From Humibacter ginsenosidimutans (GTDB taxonomy: Bacteria; Actinomycetota; Actinomycetes; Actinomycetales; Microbacteriaceae), in the NCBI RefSeq assembly GCF_007859675.1, contig NZ_CP042305.1, forward strand, positions 806,001-870,000: a stretch of 64,000 bases of DNA, read 5' to 3'. The stretch's first letter is position 1, and each line of letters starts with the position of its first letter. Position numbers and translations under genes: made by a program. Positions 16,483 to 26,681 of the stretch are shown here, piece by piece. Below the pieces are notes generated by a model that was not told the origin of the DNA, searched no databases, and saw only the letters and a program-made list of their open reading frames with translations.

Positions 16483-16811
16483 GAGGCCGCTCCGTCGTCC
16501 AGCGACGCCGCGGGCGCGGTGACCAGCAGGTATTCGGGCACGTTCGCCCGCTCGACGGGCCCCGTGCCGTCGGCACGGTACTGCGGCTCGTCGAAGGCGA
16601 CGGTCCAGACCCGGCCGGAGAGCCGCTGCACCTCGAACGCGCCGTTCGCGAGAGTGGATGCGCTCGCCACGATCACGCCGGTCGGGTCGCCGACCCAGCC
16701 CTTGTCGCCCTGGCCATCGTCATCCATCACGTACACCTGCACGCCCACCCCGAAGACGTCGCCGCGCTCGGCCGCCTCGTGCTTGTCCCGTCGTCGCCAC
16801 ACGACTGCCAT
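16479..16811 (-). CDS. Hypothetical protein, first gene of a two-gene unit
   Basis: 110 residues; basic N-terminus (MAVVWRRRDKHEAAERGD), then strand-rich segments (VQVYVMDDDGQGDKGW, GVIVASAS, VWTVAFDEPQYRADG) that suggest a compact beta protein. No known motif. It overlaps the downstream cyclotransferase-like gene by 4 nt and so may act with it. The ATG is preceded by GGTGGA. Divergent from the Rossmann-fold gene at 16893. Confidence 0.65.
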   Translation of the reverse strand: MAVVWRRRDKHEAAERGDVFGVGVQVYVMDDDGQGDKGWVGDPTGVIVASASTLANGAFEVQRLSGRVWTVAFDEPQYRADGTGPVERANVPEYLLVTAPAASLDDGAAS

Positions 16812-16892
16812 TGTTCCACCGCGGCGCGCTGCGCCGTCCCGCCGCGACACGAAGGGTTGGGCGCCCTCCGTCAGGCGAGCATGATGGAGAAC

Positions 16893-17579
16893 ATGACACG
16901 GGTGGCGATCATCGGGGCACATGGCAGAGTCGCGCAACAGCTGATGCGGCTGCTGTACGACGACGGCGATGACTTCGTCGGCGTCGTGCGCAGTGAAGAT
17001 CACGCCGACGACATCTACCGGTTCGGCGGCGAGGGGGTTCTGCTCGACATCGAGCACGCGGAGCCCGAGCAGCTCGCGCACGCCATCGAGGGATGCGACG
17101 CGGTGGTGTTCGCCGCGGGCGCCGGCCCCGACTCCGGTCCCGCGCGCAAGGCCACGGTCGACTACGGCGGATCGGTGAAATCGCAGCGCGCTGCCGAGCT
17201 CGCGGGGATCAAGCGCTTCGTGCAGGTCTCGGCGATGGGCGTGGACGATCAGGTCGCGGACGACGCGACCGAATCGTGGCGCGCCTATGTGGATGCGAAG
17301 CGTGATGCCGACATCGCCCTGCGCGGCAGCGGGCTCGACTGGACGATCCTGCGCCCCGGCGCGCTGACGCTCGATGACGGCACGGGACTGATCGAGGCCG
17401 GGGAGCGCGTCGCGAGGGGGTCGATTCCCCGGGAGGACGTCGCCCACGTGATCGTGACGACGCTGCGGGATGAGGCGACCGTCGGCATCCAATTCGAGTT
17501 CGTGTCGGGCGCCACCCCCATCGACGATGCGGTTCGCGCCGTCGCCGAGGCGGGCCACGGCGGGCCGACCGCGAGCTGA
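16893..17579 (+). CDS. NAD(P)-binding Rossmann protein, atypical SDR / NAD(P)H-binding family
   Basis: 228 residues. N-terminal TRVAIIGAHGRVAQQL gives the nucleotide-binding GAxGxxxxxL loop; DIEHAEPEQLAHAIEGCDAVVFAAGAG and the later RFVQVSAMGVD, LDWTILRPGALTLDDG are typical of the YhfK/NmrA-like atypical SDR group. Likely redox sensor or epimerase-like; no specific substrate can be named. Of three ATGs (16881, 16884, 16893), the last has GGAGA just upstream and fits the family N-terminus. Confidence 0.88.
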   Translation: MTRVAIIGAHGRVAQQLMRLLYDDGDDFVGVVRSEDHADDIYRFGGEGVLLDIEHAEPEQLAHAIEGCDAVVFAAGAGPDSGPARKATVDYGGSVKSQRAAELAGIKRFVQVSAMGVDDQVADDATESWRAYVDAKRDADIALRGSGLDWTILRPGALTLDDGTGLIEAGERVARGSIPREDVAHVIVTTLRDEATVGIQFEFVSGATPIDDAVRAVAEAGHGGPTAS

Positions 17580-17705
17580 GCAGTCGACGCACGGAGCAGG
17601 TCGCACACCGTCTGCGACGCAGTGAGAAGAAATCGAGCGAGCACCGGAATGAACGAGAACAGTCCACGGTTCTGGAACACACACGACAACGGAGAGGCCC
17701 GCCCT

Positions 17706-18275
17706 ATGTCTTTCGCCGACTGGCTCGAGGTGCAGCACAGAGCGCACGCTGCATTCGGCGAGCGTCTCGCCCAGGTCACCGACTGGAGCGCGCCGACGCC
17801 CGACGACGAATGGGACGTCTCCGCCCTGGTGCGCCACGTCATCGAGGAACAGCAGTGGGTCCCGCTTCTGCTCGACGGTCGCACCGTGGGCGAGGCGCGC
17901 TCGAGGCTCCTGCCGCTCGGAGACGACCTGCCGGCAGAATGGCGGCGGTACTCGGCTGCGGCGACCCTTGCCTGGGCATCCGTCGACCCGCAGACGATGG
18001 TCAACCTGTCGTACGACAACGTGCCGGCAAGCGCGTACCTGCGTGAACAGGCGTCCGACGTGATCGTGCACACGTGGGATCTCGCTCGCGCCATCGGCGG
18101 GGACGAAGAGCTCGGTGACGGCCTCGTCGAGGCGGCATGGACGGTCTTCGCGCCGCAGAAGGAGACGCTGCAGGCGAGCGGACTCTTCGCCTCGCCCGTG
18201 CCCTTGTCCGACGACGCGCCGCTGCAGTCGAGGCTGCTCGCGCTCACCGGTCGAGACGACCGCGTGGCAGCCTGA
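17706..18275 (+). CDS. DinB-fold, mycothiol-dependent maleylpyruvate isomerase-like (TIGR03086-type) protein
   Basis: 189 residues, four-helix DinB-superfamily. Metal-ligand histidines are suggested by VSALVRHVIEEQQW and by VIVHTWDLARAIG, whose HxWDLA segment is typical of the actinobacterial mycothiol-linked family. Members use mycothiol in place of glutathione or bind metal without known activity. ATG at 17706 follows GGAGAGG at a normal distance. It stands about 125 bp after the Rossmann protein and may be co-transcribed. Confidence 0.85.
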   Translation: MSFADWLEVQHRAHAAFGERLAQVTDWSAPTPDDEWDVSALVRHVIEEQQWVPLLLDGRTVGEARSRLLPLGDDLPAEWRRYSAAATLAWASVDPQTMVNLSYDNVPASAYLREQASDVIVHTWDLARAIGGDEELGDGLVEAAWTVFAPQKETLQASGLFASPVPLSDDAPLQSRLLALTGRDDRVAA

Positions 18276-18341
18276 CAACAGCTCCCGTCGGGCGAGGATG
18301 CGCAGCTCACGGGCGTGCGGACGAATCGTCCGACGAGTCCC

Positions 18342-18347
18342 TAGGCT
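18342..18347 (+). promoter_or_regulatory. -10 box (TAGGCT) of leaderless acyl-CoA synthetase gene
   Basis: TAGGCT, 6 nt, ATG at 18354. Confidence 0.45.
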
Positions 18348-18353
18348 TGAGGC

Positions 18354-20050
18354 ATGAGCATCGCGGAGGAACGCCCCTGGCTGTCCAGCTACGCGGAGGG
18401 CGTGCCCGCCGACATCGATCCGCCCACCGCGTCGCTCCCTCATCTCATCGAGGACTCCGTCGCCACCTACGGCGGCCATGTCGCGCTGGAGTTCTTCGGT
18501 GCGACGACCACCTACCGACAGCTCGGCGACGCCATCGATCACGTCGCGGGCGGCCTTGCGGCACTGGGCGTCAAGCCGGGCGACCGCGTCGCGATCGTGC
18601 TGCCGAACTGCCCGCAGCACGTGATCGCCTTCTACGCGGCTCTGCGGCTGGGCGCCGTCATCGTTGAACACAATCCCCTGTACACGCCCCGCGAGATGCG
18701 ACATCAGTTCGAAGACCACGGCGCGACCGTCGCGATCGCCTGGACCAAGGTGGTCTCCACACTGCAGGAGATGCCCGACGACGTCGGGCTGAAGACCATC
18801 ATCGCCGTCGACATCGTGGATGCCATGCCCGCCAGGCTGCGCATCGCGCTGCGGCTGCCGGTGAAGTCGGCACGCGCATCACGGGCACAGCTCACCACGA
18901 AGGTGAAGGGCGCCGTGAGCTGGGACACGCTGCTGCGAGCGGAGCCGATCGACGCATCCGTGCCCCGGCCCGAGGTGGACGACCTCGCGCTCATCCAGTA
19001 CACGAGCGGCACGACCGGAACGCCAAAGGGCGTCATGCTCAGCCACTCCAACCTGGTCGCGAACGCGGCGCAGGCGCGCGCCTGGGTGCCCGCGGTGCCG
19101 CGCGGGACATCCGTGGTCTACGCGGTGCTGCCCCTGTTCCATGCGTACGGGCTGACGCTCTGCCTCACCTTCGCGATGAGCATGGGAGCGCGGCTCGTGC
19201 TCTTCCCGTCGTTCGACCCCGACATGGTGCTGAACGTCGTGAAGAAGCGCCCGCCGACCTTCCTGCCCGCCGTGCCGCCGATCTACGAACGTCTCGTGAA
19301 GGCCGCCACTGCGAAGAACGTGTCGCTGGCCGGCATCGAGATCGCGATCTCCGGTGCTATGAGCCTTCCGCAGACCATCGTCGACCTCTGGGAGAAGGAG
19401 ACGGGCGGCTACCTCGTCGAGGGCTACGGGCTCAGCGAGGCGTCCCCCGTGCTGATGGCCAACCCCGTCGGCACCACCCGCAAGGCGGGCACCGTCGGGC
19501 TGGCGCTGCCCAGCACCGAGCTGCGCGTCGTCGACCCTGACGAGCCCGACCGCGCGCTGGCGCACGGCGAGGCGGGAGAGCTCCAGGCTCGCGGCCCCCA
19601 GGTGTTCGGCGGCTACTGGCGCAAGCCGGAGGAGACGGCGAAGGTGCTGGATGCCGACGGCTGGCTCCGCACCGGTGACATCGTCACGATGGACGACCAG
19701 GGCTTCGTGCGCATCGTCGACCGCATCAAGGAACTCATCATCACGGGCGGGTTCAACGTCTCCCCTACCGAGGTCGAGGACGAGCTGCGTGCCTACGACG
19801 GCATCGCGGACGTCTCGGTCGTCGGCCTCCCCAGGCCAGGGGCGGCGAGGACGTTGTCGCGGCCGTGATCATGAAGCCGGGCGTGCCCTTCGACGAGGAC
19901 GCGATCCGCGCCTTCTGCCGGTCGACGATGACTCCGTACAAAGTGCCGCGCAGGGTCTTCGAGGTGGAGGAGTTGCCGCGCTCGATCGTCGGCAAGGTGT
20001 TGCGACGCCAGGTGGTCGAACAGCTCTCCGCACAGGGCGAGAAGGGCTGA
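18354..20050 (+). pseudogene. Long-chain fatty acid--CoA ligase with a single frameshift near its 3' end
   Basis: AMP-forming acyl-CoA synthetase. Motifs YTSGTTGTPKGVM, YGLSEASPV, WLRTGDIV and DRIKELIITGG are intact. The frame breaks at the G run 19839-19842 and stops at 19868. One base later, the missing end is fully encoded: VIMKPGVPFDEDAIR, TPYKVPRRV and the catalytic-lysine region PRSIVGKVLRRQ, ending at 20050. Adding one G restores a 565-residue enzyme reading VGLPRPGGGEDVVAAV. Because only one base is wrong, either a sequencing error or a recent inactivation is possible. As written the protein lacks the C-terminal lysine. Confidence 0.85.
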
Positions 20051-20060
20051 GGCCGCGCGG

Positions 20061-20104
20061 CGGCACGCCGGCGGCGGGAGCGCGGCACGCCGGCGGCGGG
20101 AGCG
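20061..20104 (+). repeat. 22-bp tandem duplication
   Basis: Two exact head-to-tail copies of a 22-bp unit (CGGCACGCCGGCGGCGGGAG plus CG) right after the acyl-CoA synthetase stop, followed by a partial third. Probably slippage in GC-rich DNA. Confidence 0.8.
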
Positions 20105-20152
20105 CGGCGCGCCGCGGAACCGCGGGCATCCCTCTCATGCCAGCATGATGCC

Positions 20153-20806
20153 GTGGCTCACAGGCTCGATCCGAATGGCCGGAACCGCTCCACCGAGCGC
20201 TTCGTCGGCATGCTCGTCGTCGGCATCATCGCCGGAACGACCATCGGACTGACCGGCTCCTGGTGGTACGCGGCGGTCGGCGGCTGGGCCGCCGCCTGCG
20301 CCGTCTACATCGCATGGGTCTGGATCGTGATCGGGCGCTTCGACGGCGAGACGACGAAGTTGCACGCCACCCGCGAAGACCCGGGCCGGGCGATGAGCGA
20401 GCTGCTGATCGTGCTGATCGCGATCGCCAGCCTGCTGGCTGTGGCCGTCTTGCTCGTGCACACGAGCAGGACGCACGGCGTCGCTCAGGCGGCCGGTGCC
20501 GGCGCGGCCGTGCTCAGCGTCGCCCTATCGTGGACGCTGCTGCACACCCTGTACACGCTGCGCTACGCCCGCATCTACTACTCGGATCCGATCGGCGGCA
20601 TCGACTTCAACGACGACGAGGACCCACGCTACGTCGACTTCGCCTACCTGTCCTTCGACCTCGGCATGACCTATCAGGTCTCGGACACGAACATCCGCAC
20701 CAGCCAGCTGCGCTCCGTCATCCTGCGCCACACGCTGCTGTCGTACGTGTTCGGAACGGTCGTGCTCGCCTCGACGATCAACCTCGTCGCCGGGCTCGCG
20801 TTCTGA
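20153..20806 (+). CDS. DUF1345 membrane protein
   Basis: 217 residues with about five hydrophobic spans (near 18-38, 42-62, 82-102, 112-132, 190-212). The C-terminal motif YVDFAYLSFDLGMTYQVSDT is the signature of DUF1345 proteins, widespread membrane proteins of unknown function. GTG start; no clear ribosome site. Its last 29 nt overlap the end of the convergent DUF3054 gene. Confidence 0.9.
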   Translation: MAHRLDPNGRNRSTERFVGMLVVGIIAGTTIGLTGSWWYAAVGGWAAACAVYIAWVWIVIGRFDGETTKLHATREDPGRAMSELLIVLIAIASLLAVAVLLVHTSRTHGVAQAAGAGAAVLSVALSWTLLHTLYTLRYARIYYSDPIGGIDFNDDEDPRYVDFAYLSFDLGMTYQVSDTNIRTSQLRSVILRHTLLSYVFGTVVLASTINLVAGLAF

Positions 20807-21197
20807 TCGGCAGCGCGACCGCACGCCAGCCGATCAGGAAGACCGCGAGCACGATCGCGGCCACGATCACGAACGAGACGGCGACGCCCTGACCGCTCAC
20901 GACGCGCAACAGCATCCCGATCACGAGCGTCGCCGCCCAGGCGACGACCCCGGTGGGCCACAGCGCGAACGGACGACGCCACGCCAGGCAGACGATCCAG
21001 CCGACCACGAGTCCCGCGGCAAAGGGCCAGAACGTGGTGAACGCGCCCCCGACGATGTTCTCGCCATGACTGCCGCGCCCGATGAGCACGAAGGCGAGCA
21101 CGAGCACGACGTCGATCACGGCGGCCGTCACGATGCCACCGGTCGTCGAACGGAGCGTTCGGGGGACGGAGACGTTTTCGGAGGGGGCGTCGGTCAC
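20778..21197 (-). CDS. DUF3054 membrane protein
   Basis: 139 residues, four hydrophobic spans. VLAFVLIGRGSHGE, TFWPFAAGLVVGW and RRPFALWPTGVVAW match DUF3054, a small actinobacterial and haloarchaeal membrane family of unknown function. GTG at 21197 is supported by TAGACT 7 nt upstream (leaderless). The gene runs into the convergent DUF1345 gene. Confidence 0.88.
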   Translation of the reverse strand: MTDAPSENVSVPRTLRSTTGGIVTAAVIDVVLVLAFVLIGRGSHGENIVGGAFTTFWPFAAGLVVGWIVCLAWRRPFALWPTGVVAWAATLVIGMLLRVVSGQGVAVSFVIVAAIVLAVFLIGWRAVALPIRTRARRRG

Positions 21198-21204
21198 GTC
21201 GGCA

Positions 21205-21210
21205 AGTCTA
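21205..21210 (-). promoter_or_regulatory. -10 box (TAGACT) of leaderless DUF3054 gene
   Basis: TAGACT, 7 nt, GTG at 21197; overlaps the stop codon region of the upstream methyltransferase gene. Confidence 0.5.
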
Positions 21211-22806
21211 GGGCGCGTCATGGGCGGAGCCGCGCGGGCCCAGGCCGGCCGGTTCCAGCATGCCCACGAAGGCGAGCTCTCGAACACGCGGAAGCACGTC
21301 GGCGGACAGCTCCGCGGCATCCACGTCGAGAAGATCTGCCAGTGCACCGACGATGACTCCGACGGGGAGGTCCCCGTCGCATGCGCCGACGAGCCCCGCA
21401 AGCCCGGTGTCGATCGCGACCCGCCGCCCGAAGCCGCCGCCCTGCACGAGGGCGAGAACCGTCGGGTCGTCGGCGCCGGGCCAGTAGTGCCGCTCCTCTG
21501 TCACATCCGGCGCTGTCAGCAGGGTGATCAGTCCGAGCTGCTCGTCATCGACGGATGCCAGCCACTCGCCGAGCCGGAGCCCACGGGCGAGGTGCGTGCC
21601 CAGTCCTCCTTCGTGCGTTCCGCTCGATTCCACGGACTCGAATCGGCGCAGGGTCACAGCGCCGTCCGCCGGCTTGCGCAGCGTGACGTAGCCGAAGCCG
21701 ACGTAGCGCACGTCGCGGGCGGCGAAGTCGTCGAGCCAGGCATCGGTGAGCCGCTCGAACTCGGGGGTTCCTGGCCGGGTGCCGCCGTCGCGGATCCAGG
21801 TCTCCGCGTACTGCGGGGCATCCTGCAGCTCGCGTTCGACGATCCAGGCGTCGAGGGCACCGGGTTCGTGCTCGTCACCCAGCCAGGCGCGCACCCTGTC
21901 GAAGGCCTCGTCTTCGCCGTGATACTCCCAGTTGCCGAGGAACTGGGCGACGCCGCCCGGATTCAGGTGCTCCCGTACTCCGCGCATCACGGCCTCGACG
22001 ATCTTGTCGCCCGTGAGGCCGCCATCGCGGTACTCGTACTCGGGCACGCCGGCAACCCTGGGCGTGATGACGAACGGCGGGTTGGAGACGATGTGGTCGA
22101 AGCGCTCGCCCTGCACCGGCTCGAAGAGGCTGCCGAGCCGGAACTCGATGTTCGGCACTCCGTTGAGCAGCGCGTTGAACCGGCCGAAGCGCAACGCCCG
22201 CTCAGAGATGTCGGTGGCGACCACCCGGTCGGCGTGTCGCGCGGCGTGCAGTGCCTGGATGCCGCATCCGGTGCCCAGGTCGAGCGCGGTGTCGACGCGG
22301 TCCCGGATCATGATCGAGCTCAGGGTGTTCGACGCGCCGCCCACGCCGAGCACGTGGTCTTCGCGGAGTGCGCGGCCGAGGGCGAGCTCGCCGAGGTCGG
22401 ACGCGATCCACCATTGCCCGGCACCCGCCTCATCGGCGAACGCGTAGGGCCGAAGGTCGATGAGCGGGCGCACGGCATCGGCCTTGGAGGCCTGGCCTTC
22501 GACGGCGATGAGTCCGAGCTCCACCGCTCCCTCGGTTCCGAGCGACGGCAGCGCGGATGCCATCGCACGCGCCGACACCGGCAGGCCGAGCACGAAAACC
22601 GTTGCCAGCACGGCCAGCGGGTCGCCGTCGTCGACGCCGGATGCCGCCGCCCTGCGCGCCGCGACCCGCTGCCCTCGGAAGAGAGCTGCAGACGCCTCCT
22701 CGCCCCACAGGGCGTCGAGCGCGGCGACCGTGAAAGTCGCCGCGCCCAGATCGCCGCGAAGCCGGGACGTCAGGTCTGGATCGGTCTCGGGAACGTCTGC
22801 AGGCAT
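21208..22806 (-). CDS. HemK-like class I SAM methyltransferase, large actinobacterial form
   Basis: 532 residues. An N-terminal winged-helix-like region (about 1-130) precedes a class I methyltransferase domain. Motif I is ALDLGTGCGIQALHAARHA near 175-193; VVATDISERALRFGRFNA follows. The NPPF catalytic loop (HIVSNPPFVITPR, near 248-260) is the signature of N6-adenine or glutamine-N5 methyltransferases. A C-terminal extension of some 200 residues is actinobacteria-specific. The substrate, RNA or protein, cannot be told. Apparently monocistronic. Confidence 0.88.
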   Translation of the reverse strand: MPADVPETDPDLTSRLRGDLGAATFTVAALDALWGEEASAALFRGQRVAARRAAASGVDDGDPLAVLATVFVLGLPVSARAMASALPSLGTEGAVELGLIAVEGQASKADAVRPLIDLRPYAFADEAGAGQWWIASDLGELALGRALREDHVLGVGGASNTLSSIMIRDRVDTALDLGTGCGIQALHAARHADRVVATDISERALRFGRFNALLNGVPNIEFRLGSLFEPVQGERFDHIVSNPPFVITPRVAGVPEYEYRDGGLTGDKIVEAVMRGVREHLNPGGVAQFLGNWEYHGEDEAFDRVRAWLGDEHEPGALDAWIVERELQDAPQYAETWIRDGGTRPGTPEFERLTDAWLDDFAARDVRYVGFGYVTLRKPADGAVTLRRFESVESSGTHEGGLGTHLARGLRLGEWLASVDDEQLGLITLLTAPDVTEERHYWPGADDPTVLALVQGGGFGRRVAIDTGLAGLVGACDGDLPVGVIVGALADLLDVDAAELSADVLPRVRELAFVGMLEPAGLGPRGSAHDAP

Positions 22807-22865
22807 CCCGCCATTGTTTCACGCGCCCTGCGCGCGAACGGCGGGCACCGTGCGACCGCCCGGCC

Positions 22866-23192
22866 TCACTCGGCGTAGAACGGCCGCACCTCGACGAGTC
22901 CGCCACGGGCCATCGGATGCCGGGCTGCGATCTCGAGCGCACGGTCGAGCGACTCCGCCTCGATCAGATCGAACCCGGCGATCTGCTCCTTCGTCTCGGC
23001 GAAGGGGCCGTCGGTGATCTGCACACGGTCTCCCCGCCGACGCACCACCTTGGCGTTCTCGGCCGGAAGCCGCTCCCCCACGATGCGCTCGCCGGATCCG
23101 TCGGTCTCGGTCACCCAGTCGTCGATCGCGACGTCGCCTGGCCGCTCCGGCTCGCCGGTCGGATCGGTGCAGATCAAAAGCAGGTATCGCAT
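22866..23192 (-). CDS. YciI-like family protein (DGPF domain)
   Basis: 108-residue ferredoxin-like fold. VQITDGPFAETKEQIAGFDLIEAESLDRALEIAARHP is the DGPF/YCII signature used by proteins often encoded next to ECF41-type sigma factors; none is adjacent here. Possible dehydrochlorinase-like activity in the family, unproven. ATG is preceded by GAGGAAAGGAAC, a strong ribosome site. Confidence 0.9.
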   Translation of the reverse strand: MRYLLLICTDPTGEPERPGDVAIDDWVTETDGSGERIVGERLPAENAKVVRRRGDRVQITDGPFAETKEQIAGFDLIEAESLDRALEIAARHPMARGGLVEVRPFYAE

Positions 23193-23296
23193 GAGCGTTC
23201 CTTTCCTCGTTCACTCATCGACACGTCGCACGGCGAAGCCGCAATCCGACATTTCGTCGATCGAAATCCGCCCAGGTCGACTCCTGTGCCGATCCA

Positions 23297-24793
23297 CTAC
23301 TGCGCGGCGCGCTCCAGCACCAGCTCGCGCACCCGCGCGGCGTCGGCCTGGCCCTTCATGGCCTTCATCACTGCGCCGATCACCGCTCCGGCGGCCTGCA
23401 CCTTGCCGTCACGGATCTTCTGCAGCACGTCGGGCTGAGCAGCCAGCGCCTCGTCGATGGCCGCGATCAGCGCGCCGTCGTCGGAGACGACCTTGAGACC
23501 CCGCTTCTCGACGACCTCCGCCGGCGAGCCCTCGCCGTCGATGACGCCCTCGAGCACCTGGCGGGCGAGGCGGTCGGTGAGCTCGCCGTTCTCGATGAGC
23601 GCGACCAGCTCCGACACGTACAGCGGCGTGATCAGAGTCGTGGCCGCCTCCCCCCGCGCATTCGCGATACGGGCGATCTCGCCCGTCCACCACTTGCGGG
23701 CGGATGCCGCGGAGGCACCCTCGACGACCGTCGCCTCGACCACGTCGAGCAGGTCGGCGTTCACCACGTCCTGCATCTCCAGCGAGGTGAAGCCCCAGCT
23801 CTCACGCAGCCTGGCACGGCGCTCCGCCGGCGGCTCGGGGAGCGTCGCACGCAGCTCCTCGACCCACTCGCGACTCGGCGCCACAGGCACCAGGTCGGGC
23901 TCGGGGAAGTAGCGGTAGTCGTCGGCATCGCTCTTGGGGCGTCCGGCTGACGTGGTGCCCGTGTCCTCGTGCCAGTGGCGGGTCTCCTGCGTGATGGTGC
24001 CGCCTGCGTCCAGGATGGCGGCCTGCCGCTGGATCTCGTAGCGCACGGCACGCTCGACGGAGCGCAGCGAGTTGACGTTCTTCGTCTCGGTGCGCGTGCC
24101 GAGCACGTCGGAGCCGCGCGGGCGCAACGACACGTTGGCGTCGCAGCGCACGTTGCCCTCTTCCATGCGCGCGTTGGAGACGCCGAGCGCCTTCACGAGC
24201 TCACGAATGTGGGCGACGTAGGTCTTTCCGACCTCCGGAGCGTCGGCATCCGTGCCCTCGATCATGCGGGTGACGATCTCGACGAGCGGGACTCCGCCGC
24301 GGTTGTAGTCGACGAGCGAGTAGTCGGCGCCCTGGATGCGGCCGGTGGCGCCCGCGTGCGTGAGCTTGCCCGCGTCTTCTTCCATGTGGGCGCGCTCGAT
24401 GAGGATCGTGACCTGACGGCCGCTCTCCAGTTCGACGGTCACCTGGCCGTCGTGCGCGATCGGCTCGTCGTACTGCGAGGTCTGGAAATTCTTCGACGTG
24501 TCCGGGTAGAAGTAGTTCTTGCGTGCGAAGCGAGAACTCTCCGCAATGCCGCAGCCGAGCGCGAGCCCGAGCCTGATGCTCGACTCGATCGCCTTGTGGT
24601 TCACCTGCGGCAGTCCGCCAGGCAGCCCGAGGCACGTGGGGCACGTGTTGGTGTTGGCACCGGAGCCGAACTCGTTGGCGCAGCCGCAGAACATCTTGGT
24701 CTTCGTGTTCAGCTCGACGTGCACCTCGAAACCGAGTACGGGCTCGAAGAGCTCGATGGCCTTGTCGTAGTCCATCAGTGCGTCCTTGGCCAT
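23297..24793 (-). CDS. gatB: Aspartyl/glutamyl-tRNA(Asn/Gln) amidotransferase subunit B
   Basis: 498 residues. Binds misacylated Glu-tRNA(Gln) or Asp-tRNA(Asn), activates it with ATP and transamidates it with ammonia from GatA. Conserved [17 protein letters not shown] with the zinc cysteines in CGCANEFG and CPTCLGLPG, then [15 protein letters not shown] and [16 protein letters not shown]. The C-terminal YqeY-like tail domain closes it ([18 protein letters not shown]). Start [11 protein letters not shown] overlaps the gatA stop (TGATG). Confidence 0.97.
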   Translation of the reverse strand: MAKDALMDYDKAIELFEPVLGFEVHVELNTKTKMFCGCANEFGSGANTNTCPTCLGLPGGLPQVNHKAIESSIRLGLALGCGIAESSRFARKNYFYPDTSKNFQTSQYDEPIAHDGQVTVELESGRQVTILIERAHMEEDAGKLTHAGATGRIQGADYSLVDYNRGGVPLVEIVTRMIEGTDADAPEVGKTYVAHIRELVKALGVSNARMEEGNVRCDANVSLRPRGSDVLGTRTETKNVNSLRSVERAVRYEIQRQAAILDAGGTITQETRHWHEDTGTTSAGRPKSDADDYRYFPEPDLVPVAPSREWVEELRATLPEPPAERRARLRESWGFTSLEMQDVVNADLLDVVEATVVEGASAASARKWWTGEIARIANARGEAATTLITPLYVSELVALIENGELTDRLARQVLEGVIDGEGSPAEVVEKRGLKVVSDDGALIAAIDEALAAQPDVLQKIRDGKVQAAGAVIGAVMKAMKGQADAARVRELVLERAAQ

Positions 24794-26346
24794 CAGAGTG
24801 CTCCTCCCTCGCTCGCCTGCGCGTTCGTCGTGTTCAGCCGCGGTGCCCGATCGAGCAGCGGATGCCCCCAGCCGTCCTCGAGCAGCCGCTCGAGCGCCGC
24901 GCCAACGGTGTACAGGCGCGCATCCTCGTGAGCAGGGGCCATGATCTGCAGGCCGACCGGCAGATCGTCTTCCGGCGCGAGGCCGATGGGCAGCGCGAGA
25001 CCGGGAACGCCAGCGAGGTTCGCCGGAATGGTCGTGACGTCGTTCAGGTACATGGCCAGCGGGTCGTCGATCTTCTCGCCGAGCTTGAACGCCGTCGTGG
25101 GAGCCGCAGGGCTGATCAGCACGTCGACCTTGTCGAACGCGGCGGCGAAGTCGCGCTGGATGAGCGTGCGCACCTTCTGCGCGCTGCCGTAGTACGCGTC
25201 GTAGTACCCGGCGCTCAGTGCGTAGGTGCCCAGGATGATGCGACGCTTGACCTCGGGTCCGAACCCGGCGTCGCGGGTCGCCGCCATGACGCGCTCGCTG
25301 GTCACGGGACCGCTCTGCGGGTTCACCCGCAGGCCGAAGCGCACCGAGTCGAAGCGCGCGAGGTTGCTGGATGCCTCGGCGGGCAGGATCAGGTAGTAGG
25401 CGGCGACCGCGTACTCGAAGCTCGGGGCCGACACCTCGACGACCTCGGCTCCCGCCGCCGTGAGCAGCTGGACCGTCTCGTCGAAGCGCTGCTTGACGCC
25501 GGGCTGGAAGCCCTCGCCCGAGCCGGAGATCTCACGCACCACGCCCACGCGCACGCCCTTCAGCGCGTCGTCAAGTCGCCCGGTGCGTGCCGCGTCGGCC
25601 ATCGACGGCCACGCGTGCGTCAGCGACGTCGAGTCGAGCGGATCGTGGCCGGCGATCACGTCGTGCAGCAGTGCCGCGTCGAGCACGCTGCGCGAGACGG
25701 GGCCGACCTGGTCGAGCGAGCTGGCCAGCGCGATGGCGCCGTAACGGCTCACGCCTCCGTATGTCGGCTTCACGCCCACCGACCCGGTGACGGCGGCCGG
25801 CTGGCGGATCGAGCCGCCGGTGTCGCTCCCGAGCGCGAGCGGCGCCTCGAACGCGGCGACCGCTGCGGCGGAGCCACCGCCCGAACCGCCGGGGATCCGC
25901 TCCAGATCCCACGGGTTGTGGGTGGGGCCGAAGGCAGAGTGCTCCGTGGAGGAGCCCATCGCGAACTCGTCCATGTTCGTCTTGCCGAGCGGGATCAGAT
26001 CCGCGTCGCGCAGTCGGCGCACGACCGTCGCGTCGTACGGCGGAACCCACCCGTCGAGGATCTTCGATCCCGAGGTTGAGGGCATGTCGTACGTGCACAG
26101 CACATCCTTGACGGCCACAGGGACGCCGGCGAGAGCGCCGAGGGTCTCGCCTGCCGCACGGCGGGCATCCACGGCCCTCGCCGTCTCGATCGCCCGGTCG
26201 GATGCCACGTGCAAGAACGCGTGAACGTCGCCGTCGACAGCGGCGATGCGGTCGAGGTGCGCACGCGTGGCCTCTTCGCTGGAAACCTCGGATGCCGCCA
26301 GCTTGTCGGCCAGGTCGGCCGCGGAGAGTCGGGTCAGCTCGCTCAT
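24793..26346 (-). CDS. gatA: Aspartyl/glutamyl-tRNA(Asn/Gln) amidotransferase subunit A
   Basis: 517 residues; amidase-signature enzyme that releases ammonia from glutamine for GatB. The Ser-cisSer-Lys catalytic set is visible: Lys in PVAVKDVLC, serines in [14 protein letters not shown] and [12 protein letters not shown]. The Gln-binding [19 protein letters not shown] follows. ATG at 26346 overlaps the gatC stop as TGATG; an extra in-frame GTG one codon upstream is less likely. Confidence 0.97.
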   Translation of the reverse strand: MSELTRLSAADLADKLAASEVSSEEATRAHLDRIAAVDGDVHAFLHVASDRAIETARAVDARRAAGETLGALAGVPVAVKDVLCTYDMPSTSGSKILDGWVPPYDATVVRRLRDADLIPLGKTNMDEFAMGSSTEHSAFGPTHNPWDLERIPGGSGGGSAAAVAAFEAPLALGSDTGGSIRQPAAVTGSVGVKPTYGGVSRYGAIALASSLDQVGPVSRSVLDAALLHDVIAGHDPLDSTSLTHAWPSMADAARTGRLDDALKGVRVGVVREISGSGEGFQPGVKQRFDETVQLLTAAGAEVVEVSAPSFEYAVAAYYLILPAEASSNLARFDSVRFGLRVNPQSGPVTSERVMAATRDAGFGPEVKRRIILGTYALSAGYYDAYYGSAQKVRTLIQRDFAAAFDKVDVLISPAAPTTAFKLGEKIDDPLAMYLNDVTTIPANLAGVPGLALPIGLAPEDDLPVGLQIMAPAHEDARLYTVGAALERLLEDGWGHPLLDRAPRLNTTNAQASEGGAL

Positions 26347-26645
26347 CACGCCTCCTCGCCCAGGATCGGCGCGACACGGAAGAAGTCGCCCTCGCGGTCG
26401 GGTGCACCGGAGAGCGCTTGCTCGACGGTGAGCCCCTGCACCACGGTGTCGTCGCGGAAGACGTTCGTCATCGGGATCGGGTGGCTCGTGGCGGGCACAT
26501 CAGGCGTGGCCACCTCGCTCACCTTCGCCACGGATTCCACGATCTGGGCGAGCTCCGCCGTGAGGCTGGTGAGCTCGTCGTCGCTGAGGTCGATGCGGGC
26601 CAGATCGGCCAGATGTCGCACCTGGTCGGCGCTGATGTCGGGCAT
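26346..26645 (-). CDS. gatC: Aspartyl/glutamyl-tRNA(Asn/Gln) amidotransferase subunit C
   Basis: 99 residues. Small stabilising subunit of GatCAB, wrapping the GatA-GatB interface. [17 protein letters not shown] and the closing [12 protein letters not shown] are typical. First gene of gatC-gatA-gatB, all stop/start overlapping. GGAG about 6 nt upstream of ATG. Confidence 0.95.
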   Translation of the reverse strand: MPDISADQVRHLADLARIDLSDDELTSLTAELAQIVESVAKVSEVATPDVPATSHPIPMTNVFRDDTVVQGLTVEQALSGAPDREGDFFRVAPILGEEA

Positions 26646-26681
26646 GCGTCTCCGTTGTTCACTTCGTACGGGATGCCCACC

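Noticed and set aside
16479..18719. 746-codon frame continuing upstream of the hypothetical gene at 16479
   Set aside because: Antisense to the Rossmann and DinB-fold genes; only the last 110 codons show a sensible protein with its own ATG and ribosome site.
20061..20104. 22-bp tandem repeat as an origin-like iteron or regulator site
   Set aside because: Only two copies, GC-only composition and location after a stop suggest slippage.
20778..20806. 29-nt convergent overlap of DUF1345 and DUF3054 genes as a regulatory device
   Set aside because: Short tail-to-tail overlaps are common in compact genomes; nothing special in the sequence.
23193..23296. Possible small gene between the YciI-like gene and gatB
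   Set aside because: About 100 bp, no start with ribosome site and no codon pattern.
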